A stretch of 8,501 bases of DNA from an uncultured Spirochaetaceae bacterium (lineage in GTDB: Bacteria; Spirochaetota; Spirochaetia; Treponematales; Treponemataceae), in assembly GCA_937875245.1 (NCBI GenBank), contig CALNCH010000077.1:1-8501 (forward strand). The letters are read 5' to 3'. Positions 1 to 7,334 of the stretch are shown here, piece by piece. Position 1 is the first letter of the stretch. Every line of letters begins with the position of its first letter. The translations under genes were made by a program, and so were the position numbers. The notes under the pieces were generated by a model. The model did not search any database and was not told the DNA's origin. It was given only the letters and a program-made list of their open reading frames with translations.

Positions 1-55
1 ATATTAATAATAGCTTTACCGTAACTTCCGGTGATTTAGCAATTACTAACTCTGG
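1..55 (+). repeat. Direct repeat copy 1 (55 bp, exact, touches window edge)
   Basis: Bases 1-55 are identical to bases 541-595. The spacing is exactly 540 bp, so both copies are read in the same frame and encode the same peptide (ININNSFTVTSGDLAITNSG). Identity ends sharply at base 56. Copy 1 begins at the window edge, so the true repeat may be longer. It lies inside the surface-protein gene. Confidence 0.95.
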
Positions 56-3000
56 TGTATTAACAAAAGCAACAAATGGAGAAATAACAGTAAGTGGAGA
101 TGGTAAAGAATTAAACATCTCTGGTGTTGGCACTGTAAAATTGGGCAGTAACATAACAACCTCCAAGGGGAACATTAACATAAATGAAAACATAACCCTT
201 ACCGCGGACTTAACTATAAGTAGTGTAAATGGAACAGGAACAGGGGCTGGAAACATAAATGTTGGTACAGATATCGATTCTTGTACCATAGACTCAGATG
301 CAGTAGCAACACCTCGTGCCCTAACACTAGTTGCAGGCACTGGAGATATAACACTAACAGGAGCTGTTGGTAATACTTATCCTTTAGCAAGTCTCACTAT
401 AACGTCTTCAAAAGCACTTACCTTTGGTAACACATTAACCGTAACTGGAGCTTTAACACAAAGCGAAGCCGCAACAGGATCAACTACATTTAACGGTGTA
501 GTAACAATTGGAAGTGGTACTTTACGTGGAACAGATATTAATATTAATAATAGCTTTACCGTAACTTCCGGTGATTTAGCAATTACTAACTCTGGGACTT
601 TGAAAACATTAGAATCAGGAATAATTACTTTGGCAGCAACTACTGGTTCTTTCCAACAAAATGGAGCTGGTTTAGTGCAACTTGCAGGTGGTATTGTCCA
701 GTTAGGTACAAATAATGGTACCATCGAATTTGATTCCGATGTTTACCTTTGTGGAACTCTAACACTTGGTGGAAATGCAAATGCTATTGAAGTTGGTAAT
801 TCTGCAAACAGAAAGGATTTACATATAGTCGCTTTTGAAAAAGCCATTACTTTTGCTTCTCCTATCACGGTTCAAAACTTTGTGTTATATCAAGGTACTG
901 TTGATTTTGGAATTAATACTATTTTTGGAACCAAGAGTGCTATCACAACTACAAAAGATATGATCTTACTTAATGGTACTTCTACTTCGATGTATGCCGA
1001 TTCTGTTTTAGAGTCTGGGGTAACTAATCTATATGCATATCACAATAATGAGCGAACTGGAAAAACAGCCACTCCTTCATTAACAGATTATCCTACTGCA
1101 CTTCCCGATGGTACACCAATTGACCATACAACTTACGATGGTGCTTTTGATGATGATGCGCTAAATGGAAAAACACTGACTATTGGACAAAATTTTTATG
1201 CCAATGGAATTAATTTTAACGCAACTGCTCTTTGGAATCTTTCTATTCCCAATAACGATAATGCAACTGCTGCCTTTGCTGAAGCATACAATTGTACAGT
1301 TGCTCATTGCACTGCGTCGGGAGGGTGGGTTTCTGCTGCAGAAAACTGCACTAATGATGGAAATAATACTAATTGGGATTTTGTGCGACCAGTAATTTCA
1401 GAGGCTTACACTGTATATGATGATGTAATAAGAATTGAATTTAAATCCGAAGGCGGTGCTACTACATTAATTGAAAACTCAAACGGCGAAATTACTAAAG
1501 CTCTTGAAAATATTAAGTTTCACAATGGAACAGTGCCTTTTAGTGGTGCATATTCAGATCCTGAGTGTACAATTCCAATTACCAATACGGATATATCGTC
1601 TTTCTATTTAAAAACAGATAGTTCTGCCTCTCAACGTTGGAACACCGATGCTACAGGTAACTCCTCTGGTGCAGTCGAAAGTACCGACAGAAGTGGAATA
1701 CACCAAACTATCATCCCTGATATTGATATTCCAAAGGCTTTATTAGGCCTGTATGAGACATTAAGAGACGAACATAAAAACCGAATAAAGCATTATAATG
1801 GGGCAAATCGTTATACCGCTACTGCCGACAGAACTGCTCCGGTTTTAGTAGAAGTTTTGACTGGACAAGAACTTCATCAAGGAGTGGGAACAGCACAAAT
1901 GAAGTATGATTCTCATAACTTTATTGAATTCCGTTATTCTGAGCCGGTAACAATAGGGGCAACAAGTGCGGATATTAATAATGCTGGAGTTGATGCAGAT
2001 AACGCTCCTCTTTCCCAAAACATTCGTAGCTCTACAACTTTCGATACGGCTGGTACTGATTTTGGCGGTGCAATTTCTGGTAATAATGGATTAACTATTG
2101 CTGGTTTTGTGGAAACAGAATCAGGTGTACTAGACTCTGATAGTATATCGGGTGGAGAACCTCATGCGTTATACAGATATTTTGCCTTAGATGGTGACAT
2201 TAGTAATCGAAAATATCAAACACACCGAGTCCGCCTTGCTGTAGCCGGTTATGTAGATGGTACAGTTACAGTAAATGGTGTAGAGCATCACAACTGGGAT
2301 GGCTATATCAATAGTGCAACAACTCCTTCTGGCTCAATAACCAGACTACCTAATGCAACTATAAAAGATATGAGTATAACTACTTATGGTACAAATACGT
2401 ATGTAGCAAATTCTTCTGCAAACCATTCTCTTCCTGAATTAACAATAAATAATGGTACAGGAGCAGTGTACGGAATGTGGGATACCTCTAAACCTGTTGT
2501 AGTACCATATCTGAAAGGAAGCGATTCTTGGGAGTCATGGGAAAATGAAGAAGATCCTGATTATGAAATTCTGGTTACAGGACAGTCAGGTACTATGGTT
2601 ACTGCTTTTGAAATCCACTTTTTTGACAATACTCCAAACTATGATTCTTTAGATCAGTATAAGTGGTATACCCGTTTAGGCTGGTATGATAATGATATTG
2701 GTATTGGTATAAGTAGTATTCCTCTTGATCGTTTTGGTGGTACTAGAAATTTCGATGTTCAATCTGATTCAACTGTGGCCTCAGGTGGTATTAGAGCCAG
2801 TTCTTTGCAAAATTCTATTTCATCCTTTACCTACTCTAATGGAACAGAGGGAACAGAAAACCAACAATTTACTGATACCAATTTAAAACAAATTTCTGAT
2901 GTAGAATTTTTCTTTGGTGAAAAAACCACTGAAAGTTATTTTTTACACGATTCTTTATATGCTCACTTTTCAGTTGCAAATGGAAATGCAGGAAAAACGA

Positions 3001-4415
3001 CAGATCCTTATACTCTTTCGTGTGATAATACTAATGTGGTTACCGATTTGGCAGGAAACAGATTATTATCTTTTGAAAATTTGCGGACACCAGATAAAAC
3101 ACCGCCAAAATTCTATATGACAGCCGCTGCAGTTGGCTTAAATCAACTTTATATTATTTTTAACAAGCCAATGGATTACCAACCTGATGCACAATGGACA
3201 ACCATACAAAAACTACAAAGAATTGTTAAATCTTTGCGTATTTACAATGGTACTGATGATACAGGCCTTATTACCGATGACTGTAATATTACCGTTGCAA
3301 TGAACACAACGAGAGCAACCGGTTTTGTAATTACCTTAACAGGAAACCTCGACTATGAACAATTAAAGAATTACTATATTGGTGTCTTAGGCCACCCTGG
3401 AACAGATCCTATTACAGGAGAAGAGTATGATGCCTTAGGTAATCCTTTACTTTTCTCTCAGATTTACGACAAACGAGATAACCCTGTAGAAATAACTTCA
3501 AAGCATGCAATAAGTGATTTTGCGGTAAATGCTCTTGATGTACTGTATGGCTTTGATAACCGAGATATCATTCAAGGACAAGGGGTTTATGCAGAAGGGG
3601 AATGGGCAGTACGAGATTTTTCTGGTTCTGGAAATAATACTGGTCGAATGCTTACTGAACGAGATTTAACTTTTACTCTTAACAAAGCAATTCCAGCTAC
3701 AGAAGAAATAACTATGTTTGCAGATATTAACCCTCTTTCTTTATCAGTATCAGATACTTACAATATCAATACTGAGTACGATTTACGTATCTGGTTACCT
3801 ACGGTAATAGAATCTATTAGTAAAGTTGCTAACCCAGAATTCGAAACATTGCACTCTGACCCCTCTGGTGCTAACCCAGCTTTAGTTACCTTTACTATTC
3901 TAAATGACCCTGCAACGCCCGGATATTTTGGTTGGAAAGCTGATTCTGAAATAAGTTTCTTATTCCGTGTTGATTCAGATCCTGATCCCGATGCGGGTTA
4001 TACCTTCGATCATGACTTTAATACTGAAACACCGCCAATACCCTTCTATGCCTTACGTCTTGCTGTCCCTGGAGATATCACATCCTTAGACTTGTGGTCG
4101 GTAAAACTTGCAGACTTGCAACGGCAACAAGGTGGGGTTACTATTTTGAACAATGTTATCAACGTAAATAACAGGGAACAAACGATTATTGAAGTTGATA
4201 TGCCCAAAGATGGAAATTTAACTGTTCATATTATGACTATTGATGGTAATATTGTGAAAACCTTGCAAAGGGGTAGAACTACAGAAGGTCTCCATTATTA
4301 TCGTTGGGATGGTACAAACTCCAGTGGAAAAACGGTGGCTCGTGGTATGTATTTTGTTCGTATTGTAGGCCCTGGCATTGATGAAAATCGAAAAGTTATG
4401 GCTGTAAAAGAATAA
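3..4415 (+). CDS. Giant repeat-containing surface/adhesin-like protein, 5'-truncated by window edge
   Basis: The reading frame is open from the left edge with no stop, so the start lies outside the window; 1470 residues are visible. The first ~330 are rich in Gly, Thr, Asn, Ser, Ile and Val, in short strand-turn repeats such as AGTGDITLTGAVG and TTFNGVVTIG. This resembles the right-handed beta-helix repeats of filamentous-haemagglutinin-like and 'beta strand repeat' proteins. Next come a small Cys cluster (NCTVAHCTASGG, near nt 1290-1355), then two Ig-like segments opening with TAPVLVEVLTG (nt ~1830) and TPPKFYM (nt ~3100) and carrying YSEPV and FNKPM motifs. An acidic DPDPDAG stretch lies near nt 3980. 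The last ~75 residues (TIDGNIVKTLQ, YRWDGTNSSGK, ARGMYFVRI) form a FlgD-type Ig-like domain like those ending many secreted proteins. An outer-surface or secreted role is inferred; the signal peptide is not visible. No terminator is evident after the stop. The family type is fairly sure, the function unknown. Confidence 0.85.
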   Translation: MNNSFTVTSGDLAITNSGVLTKATNGEITVSGDGKELNISGVGTVKLGSNITTSKGNININENITLTADLTISSVNGTGTGAGNINVGTDIDSCTIDSDAVATPRALTLVAGTGDITLTGAVGNTYPLASLTITSSKALTFGNTLTVTGALTQSEAATGSTTFNGVVTIGSGTLRGTDININNSFTVTSGDLAITNSGTLKTLESGIITLAATTGSFQQNGAGLVQLAGGIVQLGTNNGTIEFDSDVYLCGTLTLGGNANAIEVGNSANRKDLHIVAFEKAITFASPITVQNFVLYQGTVDFGINTIFGTKSAITTTKDMILLNGTSTSMYADSVLESGVTNLYAYHNNERTGKTATPSLTDYPTALPDGTPIDHTTYDGAFDDDALNGKTLTIGQNFYANGINFNATALWNLSIPNNDNATAAFAEAYNCTVAHCTASGGWVSAAENCTNDGNNTNWDFVRPVISEAYTVYDDVIRIEFKSEGGATTLIENSNGEITKALENIKFHNGTVPFSGAYSDPECTIPITNTDISSFYLKTDSSASQRWNTDATGNSSGAVESTDRSGIHQTIIPDIDIPKALLGLYETLRDEHKNRIKHYNGANRYTATADRTAPVLVEVLTGQELHQGVGTAQMKYDSHNFIEFRYSEPVTIGATSADINNAGVDADNAPLSQNIRSSTTFDTAGTDFGGAISGNNGLTIAGFVETESGVLDSDSISGGEPHALYRYFALDGDISNRKYQTHRVRLAVAGYVDGTVTVNGVEHHNWDGYINSATTPSGSITRLPNATIKDMSITTYGTNTYVANSSANHSLPELTINNGTGAVYGMWDTSKPVVVPYLKGSDSWESWENEEDPDYEILVTGQSGTMVTAFEIHFFDNTPNYDSLDQYKWYTRLGWYDNDIGIGISSIPLDRFGGTRNFDVQSDSTVASGGIRASSLQNSISSFTYSNGTEGTENQQFTDTNLKQISDVEFFFGEKTTESYFLHDSLYAHFSVANGNAGKTTDPYTLSCDNTNVVTDLAGNRLLSFENLRTPDKTPPKFYMTAAAVGLNQLYIIFNKPMDYQPDAQWTTIQKLQRIVKSLRIYNGTDDTGLITDDCNITVAMNTTRATGFVITLTGNLDYEQLKNYYIGVLGHPGTDPITGEEYDALGNPLLFSQIYDKRDNPVEITSKHAISDFAVNALDVLYGFDNRDIIQGQGVYAEGEWAVRDFSGSGNNTGRMLTERDLTFTLNKAIPATEEITMFADINPLSLSVSDTYNINTEYDLRIWLPTVIESISKVANPEFETLHSDPSGANPALVTFTILNDPATPGYFGWKADSEISFLFRVDSDPDPDAGYTFDHDFNTETPPIPFYALRLAVPGDITSLDLWSVKLADLQRQQGGVTILNNVINVNNREQTIIEVDMPKDGNLTVHIMTIDGNIVKTLQRGRTTEGLHYYRWDGTNSSGKTVARGMYFVRIVGPGIDENRKVMAVKE
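541..595 (+). repeat. Direct repeat copy 2 (55 bp, exact)
   Basis: This is the second copy of bases 1-55, 180 codons downstream in the same frame. The sequences after the two copies remain loosely alike as protein (SGVLTKATNGEITV against SGTLKTLESGIITL) but are clearly diverged as DNA. The repeat is therefore a conserved or recently homogenised core inside an older protein module of about 180 residues. Confidence 0.95.
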
Positions 4416-4436
4416 AATATCTCCATTTTTACTGGA

Positions 4437-4466
4437 TTGACAAGAACCACTCTTCAAGTGCATCAT
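4437..4466 (+). promoter_or_regulatory. Possible sigma-70-like promoter for the PilZ-methyltransferase pair
   Basis: A perfect TTGACA (4437-4442) is followed after 18 bp by CATCAT (4461-4466), a 4/6 match to TATAAT. Transcription would begin near 4473, which is the first ATG of the PilZ frame. The -10 is weak, and the TTG of the -35 could instead be an upstream start codon in the same frame, so this is tentative. Confidence 0.3.
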
Positions 4467-4472
4467 GTATGT

Positions 4473-4826
4473 ATGGGTATAGACCAACGGAAGGGTGAAA
4501 GATTTCAGGAAATAGGCAGAGTTCAATGCAATGAGCTCTGTGTTTTTCCCGGAATTGTGTCAGATATTAGTATTTCAGGTTGTAAAGTTCGGTTTCCAGC
4601 TATTCTGAGTGTAGATTCAGAGGAAGACTATGAATTATCTTTCACATTTACCAGAATAATCAAATCCTTCTCAATTATTTTAATCGGCAGACCGATATGG
4701 TTTAATTTAGATTCTGATTCTACAGAAATTGGGTTTAAGTTTTTACATTCACCGGGAACTAGACAGTTATCAGAGTTAATTACTCAATTAGCGAAAGATG
4801 CCATTCCCGATACCGAAGATTTCTAA
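4473..4826 (+). CDS. Single-domain PilZ protein (putative c-di-GMP receptor)
   Basis: This 117-residue protein shows both PilZ signatures: an N-terminal RxxxR (R6-K-G-E-R10) and, 20 residues on, D31-I-S33-I-S-G36, matching [D/N]xSxxG. A later strand (EIGFKF) fits the end of a PilZ beta-barrel. PilZ domains generally bind cyclic di-GMP and transmit that signal to motility, adhesion or secretion; the partner here is unknown and nothing else is fused to the domain. I chose the ATG at 4473 because PilZ begins almost at once after it. An in-frame TTG at 4437 would add 12 residues (TRTTLQVHHVC), but neither start has a convincing Shine-Dalgarno sequence. The gene ends 10 bp before the methyltransferase start, suggesting co-transcription. 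It follows the surface-protein gene by 57 bp; a link between the two is only speculation. The PilZ call is strong, the start moderate. Confidence 0.85.
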   Translation: MGIDQRKGERFQEIGRVQCNELCVFPGIVSDISISGCKVRFPAILSVDSEEDYELSFTFTRIIKSFSIILIGRPIWFNLDSDSTEIGFKFLHSPGTRQLSELITQLAKDAIPDTEDF

Positions 4827-4827
4827 T

Positions 4828-4831
4828 AGGA
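4828..4831 (+). promoter_or_regulatory. Ribosome binding site deciding the methyltransferase start
   Basis: AGGA lies 5 bp before the ATG at 4837, directly after the PilZ stop codon (TAA, 4824-4826). It favours the 323-residue form over the longer frame starting at 4798. Confidence 0.7.
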
Positions 4832-4836
4832 CTCAC

Positions 4837-5808
4837 ATGAGTAAACAAATTACACAGCTTACCGGTGGGGCGTTTTTAGCATGGCCTGAAATGATGAATC
4901 GGTTATTAGGTGAACTTACCAATCGTTTTCATGCAGATATTTCTAACAAACAAGTTTTTGGTGATATTGTATATCTTCCAGAATGGAATCAAGAAGGTGT
5001 TCCCTACTGGTGTAAAACTGCTTTCTTATCACCTGCAAAAATGACCTTTGATTCAATTGGAGAAGCAGCTGCTGCTCTTAAAGAAATCCAACGAAATTGG
5101 GGGCCTTACCAATTTACTCAATTTCGTCGGGCAACCTTAATTCAAGAAAAACTTCCCTATATTAATTTAAAGGTAAAACAATTTCCTTGTACTATTCCAG
5201 AAAGTCCTATTGGAGTTTGGACCTTATTAGATCAAAATACCATGTTGTTTTCTCCAAATACGTCTAGTACTTTTCCGGGTGGTCATTTGGAACTACAGGA
5301 AGACCACGAAAATCCTCCCAGTAGAGCTTATTTAAAAATACAGGAAGCTATTATTCGTTGTGCCAGTGGTGTCTATCCGGGAATTTCAAAACCACTACCA
5401 AAACCTGGGGAGCGTTGTTTGGATGCTGGAGCTTGTCCCGGTGGTTGGACTTGGGTTTTACGACAATTAGGTGCTACCGTAGTTGCCATCGATCGATCCC
5501 CTCTAGTACCTTCTCTTATGGAAGATTCCTCTGTTACCTTTATGAAGCACGATGCTTTTACCCTTAAACCAGAAGAACTCGGTGCTTTTGATTGGATTTT
5601 TAGCGATGTTATCTGTTACCCAGAAAGATTATATGAATGGGTTACCATGTGGCTGGACAGTGGTCTGGTAAAAAACATGATTTGTACCATTAAAATGCAG
5701 GGCGAAACAGACTGGAATTTAATTCAACAGTTTGCAGATATTCCCGGTAGTAAAATTCAACATTTAAATTACAATAAACACGAATTGACTTGGTTTCATT
5801 TAGTTTAA
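4837..5808 (+). CDS. RlmM-like/FtsJ-family SAM-dependent 2'-O-ribose RNA methyltransferase
   Basis: The protein has 323 residues. The C-terminal half is a Rossmann methyltransferase of the FtsJ (RrmJ) class: the SAM-binding motif LDAGACPGGWTWVLRQLGA lies at 195-213, followed by the acidic strand end VAIDRSP (216-222). All four residues of the 2'-O-methyltransferase K-D-K-E tetrad appear placeable: K167 in SRAYLKIQEA, D257 in FSDV, K286 in TIKMQG and E316 in KHELTWF. These motifs resemble RlmM, which methylates C2498 of 23S rRNA in E. coli. The ~160-residue N-terminal part is shorter than in E. coli RlmM (366 residues overall) and may be a reduced THUMP-like RNA-binding region. The target RNA is not proven. 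The start at 4837 has AGGA at 4828-4831 with 5-bp spacing; an in-frame ATG at 4798 would overlap the PilZ gene by 29 bp and lacks a comparable site. It sits 10 bp after PilZ and converges on eno. Confidence 0.85.
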   Translation: MSKQITQLTGGAFLAWPEMMNRLLGELTNRFHADISNKQVFGDIVYLPEWNQEGVPYWCKTAFLSPAKMTFDSIGEAAAALKEIQRNWGPYQFTQFRRATLIQEKLPYINLKVKQFPCTIPESPIGVWTLLDQNTMLFSPNTSSTFPGGHLELQEDHENPPSRAYLKIQEAIIRCASGVYPGISKPLPKPGERCLDAGACPGGWTWVLRQLGATVVAIDRSPLVPSLMEDSSVTFMKHDAFTLKPEELGAFDWIFSDVICYPERLYEWVTMWLDSGLVKNMICTIKMQGETDWNLIQQFADIPGSKIQHLNYNKHELTWFHLV

Positions 5809-5819
5809 CTCTAGAACAA

Positions 5820-5845
5820 GGGCGATAGGCAGAGACCTGTCGCCC
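5820..5845. terminator. Hairpin between convergent genes, probable bidirectional terminator
   Basis: The arms GGGCGATAGG (5820-5829) and CCTGTCGCCC (5836-5845) pair over 10 bp around the 6-nt loop CAGAGA. In the rightward transcript the one imperfect pair is a U-G wobble; in the leftward transcript it is an A-C mismatch. The hairpin lies 11 bp after the methyltransferase stop and 8 bp after the enolase stop. The rightward tail is AT-rich but not a clean T-run (ATTATCCATTATTTA); the leftward tail begins TTGTTC. One shared terminator for both genes is the natural reading. Confidence 0.75.
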
Positions 5846-5853
5846 ATTATCCA

Positions 5854-7149
5854 TTATTTATATTTTGCAAAAGTTGAGCGTCCTGCAAAACGTGCATTAA
5901 AACCAAGCTCTTCTTCAATACGAATAAGTTGATTGTATTTTGCAACACGGTCTGAGCGACTCATAGAACCTGTTTTTATTTGACCAGTTTCTAAGGCGAC
6001 GCTTAAATCGGCAATAAAGGTATCTTCAGTTTCACCAGAACGGTGGGACATAACGGCAGTGTAGCCTGCTTTTTGAGCCATGCGAACAGCATCAATTGTT
6101 TCTGTTACAGTGCCTATTTGATTAAGTTTAATCAAAATAGAATTACATGCATTTGCAGCAATACCTTTTTCCAGTCGTTGCGTATTTGTAACAAAAAAAT
6201 CGTCCCCAACAATTTGTATTCGTGAACCAAGTTCTTTTGTTAATTGTGTGTAGCCCTCCCAATCGTTTTGATCTAGAGGATCTTCAATGGAAATAATAGG
6301 ATAGGTATTTATCCATTTTGTATATATTTCAATCATTTGTTCAGCACTAAAAAGCTTGTCAGGATTTGATTTCCAGAATTTATATCCTTTACGGCCACCT
6401 TCATCAAACAATTCAGATGCAGCACAATCAAGGGCTATCATAATATCTTCTCCGGGACGATATTTTGCTTTTTCAATAGCTTTCATGATAAAGCGTAATG
6501 CGTCTTCGTTGTCTAAGTTCGGTGCAAAACCACCTTCATCCCCAACCGATGTTGCGTGACCTGCGTCTTTAAGAAGCCCTTTAAGGGCGTGAAATACCTC
6601 TGCGGTCATGCGAAGGGCTTCGCTAATAGAATCTGCACCAACAGGCATAATCATAAATTCTTGAAAATCGATTTTGTTGTCGGAGTGCTTTCCCCCGTTA
6701 ATGATATTTGCCATGGGCACTGGTAAATCCAGTGTGTGGGCTCCCCCTAAGTAGCGATATAGGGGAATATCAAGGGATGAAGCGGCTGCCCGAGCAACGG
6801 CCATTGATACGCCAAGAATAGCATTTGCTCCAAGGTTTGCTTTATTTGGAGTGCCATCAAGATCTATCAAAATGCGATCTACTTCTGCTTGATCGAGGGC
6901 ATCTTCATCTTCAAGTTCTTCGCAAATAATACTGTTAATTTTTTCAACAGCATTAAGAACGCCCTTTCCGTTATAGCGAGCTTTATCGTTGTCCCGCATT
7001 TCAAGGGCTTCGTGCTCACCTGTTGAGGCACCAGAAGGAACTGCAGCCCGACCCAGTGAACCGTCTTCAAGAGAAACGTCTACTTCAACTGTAGGGTTTC
7101 CACGGGAATCGAGAATTTCTCGTCCGTTAATATAGGCAATATTACTCAT
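5854..7149 (-). CDS. eno: Enolase (phosphopyruvate hydratase)
   Basis: This full-length, 431-residue enolase interconverts 2-phosphoglycerate and phosphoenolpyruvate in glycolysis, in the cytoplasm. Family landmarks are in order: the mobile loop SGAST (39-43), the active-site histidine in GGKHSDN (H155), the general acid in GDEGG (E205), magnesium ligands D241, E289 (SIEDP) and D316 (VGDD), catalytic K341 within the enolase signature ILIKLNQIGTVTET, the phosphate-binding SHRSGET (368-374) and KTGSMSRSD (392-400). Nothing essential is missing, so the enzyme should be active. The start is fixed by GGAGG seven bases before the ATG. The gene is monocistronic as far as the window shows: it converges on the methyltransferase over a shared hairpin and diverges from the ATPase gene. 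In other bacteria enolase can also be part of the RNA degradosome or be surface-exposed; nothing here bears on that. Confidence 0.99.
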   Translation of the reverse strand: MSNIAYINGREILDSRGNPTVEVDVSLEDGSLGRAAVPSGASTGEHEALEMRDNDKARYNGKGVLNAVEKINSIICEELEDEDALDQAEVDRILIDLDGTPNKANLGANAILGVSMAVARAAASSLDIPLYRYLGGAHTLDLPVPMANIINGGKHSDNKIDFQEFMIMPVGADSISEALRMTAEVFHALKGLLKDAGHATSVGDEGGFAPNLDNEDALRFIMKAIEKAKYRPGEDIMIALDCAASELFDEGGRKGYKFWKSNPDKLFSAEQMIEIYTKWINTYPIISIEDPLDQNDWEGYTQLTKELGSRIQIVGDDFFVTNTQRLEKGIAANACNSILIKLNQIGTVTETIDAVRMAQKAGYTAVMSHRSGETEDTFIADLSVALETGQIKTGSMSRSDRVAKYNQLIRIEEELGFNARFAGRSTFAKYK

Positions 7150-7156
7150 TTTTTTT

Positions 7157-7161
7157 CCTCC
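7157..7161 (-). promoter_or_regulatory. Strong ribosome binding site of eno
   Basis: CCTCC on the plus strand reads GGAGG on the minus strand. It is separated by an A7 spacer from the enolase ATG at 7149, which is near-ideal spacing for a highly expressed gene. Confidence 0.9.
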
Positions 7162-7181
7162 GTTAAGAAAAGGGTAGTATT

Positions 7182-7209
7182 ATCATACAATATAAACAAA
7201 TTTTTGCAA
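7182..7209 (-). promoter_or_regulatory. Candidate sigma-70-like promoter of eno
   Basis: On the minus strand, TTGCAA (7209-7204) is followed after 16 bp by TATGAT (7187-7182), a 5/6 match to TATAAT. This lies about 30 bp upstream of the enolase start codon. A perfect TATAAT also occurs farther upstream at 7242-7237 on the same strand, but without a good -35, so it is the weaker candidate. A short ACAC-GGA-GTGT dyad (7242-7252) touches that second element. Confidence 0.45.
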
Positions 7210-7319
7210 AGTAAAGGTCAATGCAGAGGTTATTGTATTATACACGGAGTGTCATTTAATATATGGATTAGGGACGGCAGGAAAGACAGTTATTAGTTTT
7301 TAGTGCTTAGTTTTGCGTC

Positions 7320-7325
7320 GAGGAG
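7320..7325 (+). promoter_or_regulatory. Shine-Dalgarno sequence of the leader ORF
   Basis: GAGGAG lies 9 bp before the ATG at 7335. It is the only good ribosome binding site in front of the ATPase; none of the three possible ATPase ATGs has its own. That argues that ribosomes enter here. Confidence 0.6.
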
Positions 7326-7334
7326 AGAGCGCTA

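Larger units (their letters stand above)
7162..7334. other. Divergent intergenic region between eno and the leader ORF
   Basis: Apart from the eno promoter elements, I find no gene or RNA here. The part nearest the ATPase unit has three closely spaced TTAGT motifs (7295-7314 area) and the hexamer palindrome AGCGCT (7328-7333). No convincing rightward promoter could be picked; this half must hold one unless transcription comes from elsewhere. Confidence 0.5.

Noticed and set aside
141..143. TTG at 141 as start of the surface-protein gene
   Set aside because: The same frame continues open without a stop to the left edge and the upstream codons belong to the same repeat type, so the gene starts outside the window.
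377..724. 115-codon open frame on the minus strand inside the surface-protein gene
   Set aside because: It is a shadow of the repetitive plus-strand gene: Pro/Val-rich composition mirrors the Gly/Thr/Asn codons opposite, and there is no ribosome site or recognisable domain.
1..1000. Repeats at the left end as a CRISPR array or tandem non-coding satellite
   Set aside because: The repeat copies are 540 bp apart, in frame and embedded in a continuous coding sequence. There are no regular short spacers.
4416..4436. Terminator after the surface-protein gene
   Set aside because: The short gap has a few Ts (ATTTTTA) but no inverted repeat before them.
4798..4836. ATG at 4798 as the methyltransferase start
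   Set aside because: It overlaps the PilZ coding end, lacks a good ribosome site, and the added residues (MPFPIPKISNRTH) only reflect the PilZ tail in another frame. The ATG at 4837 has AGGA at good spacing.
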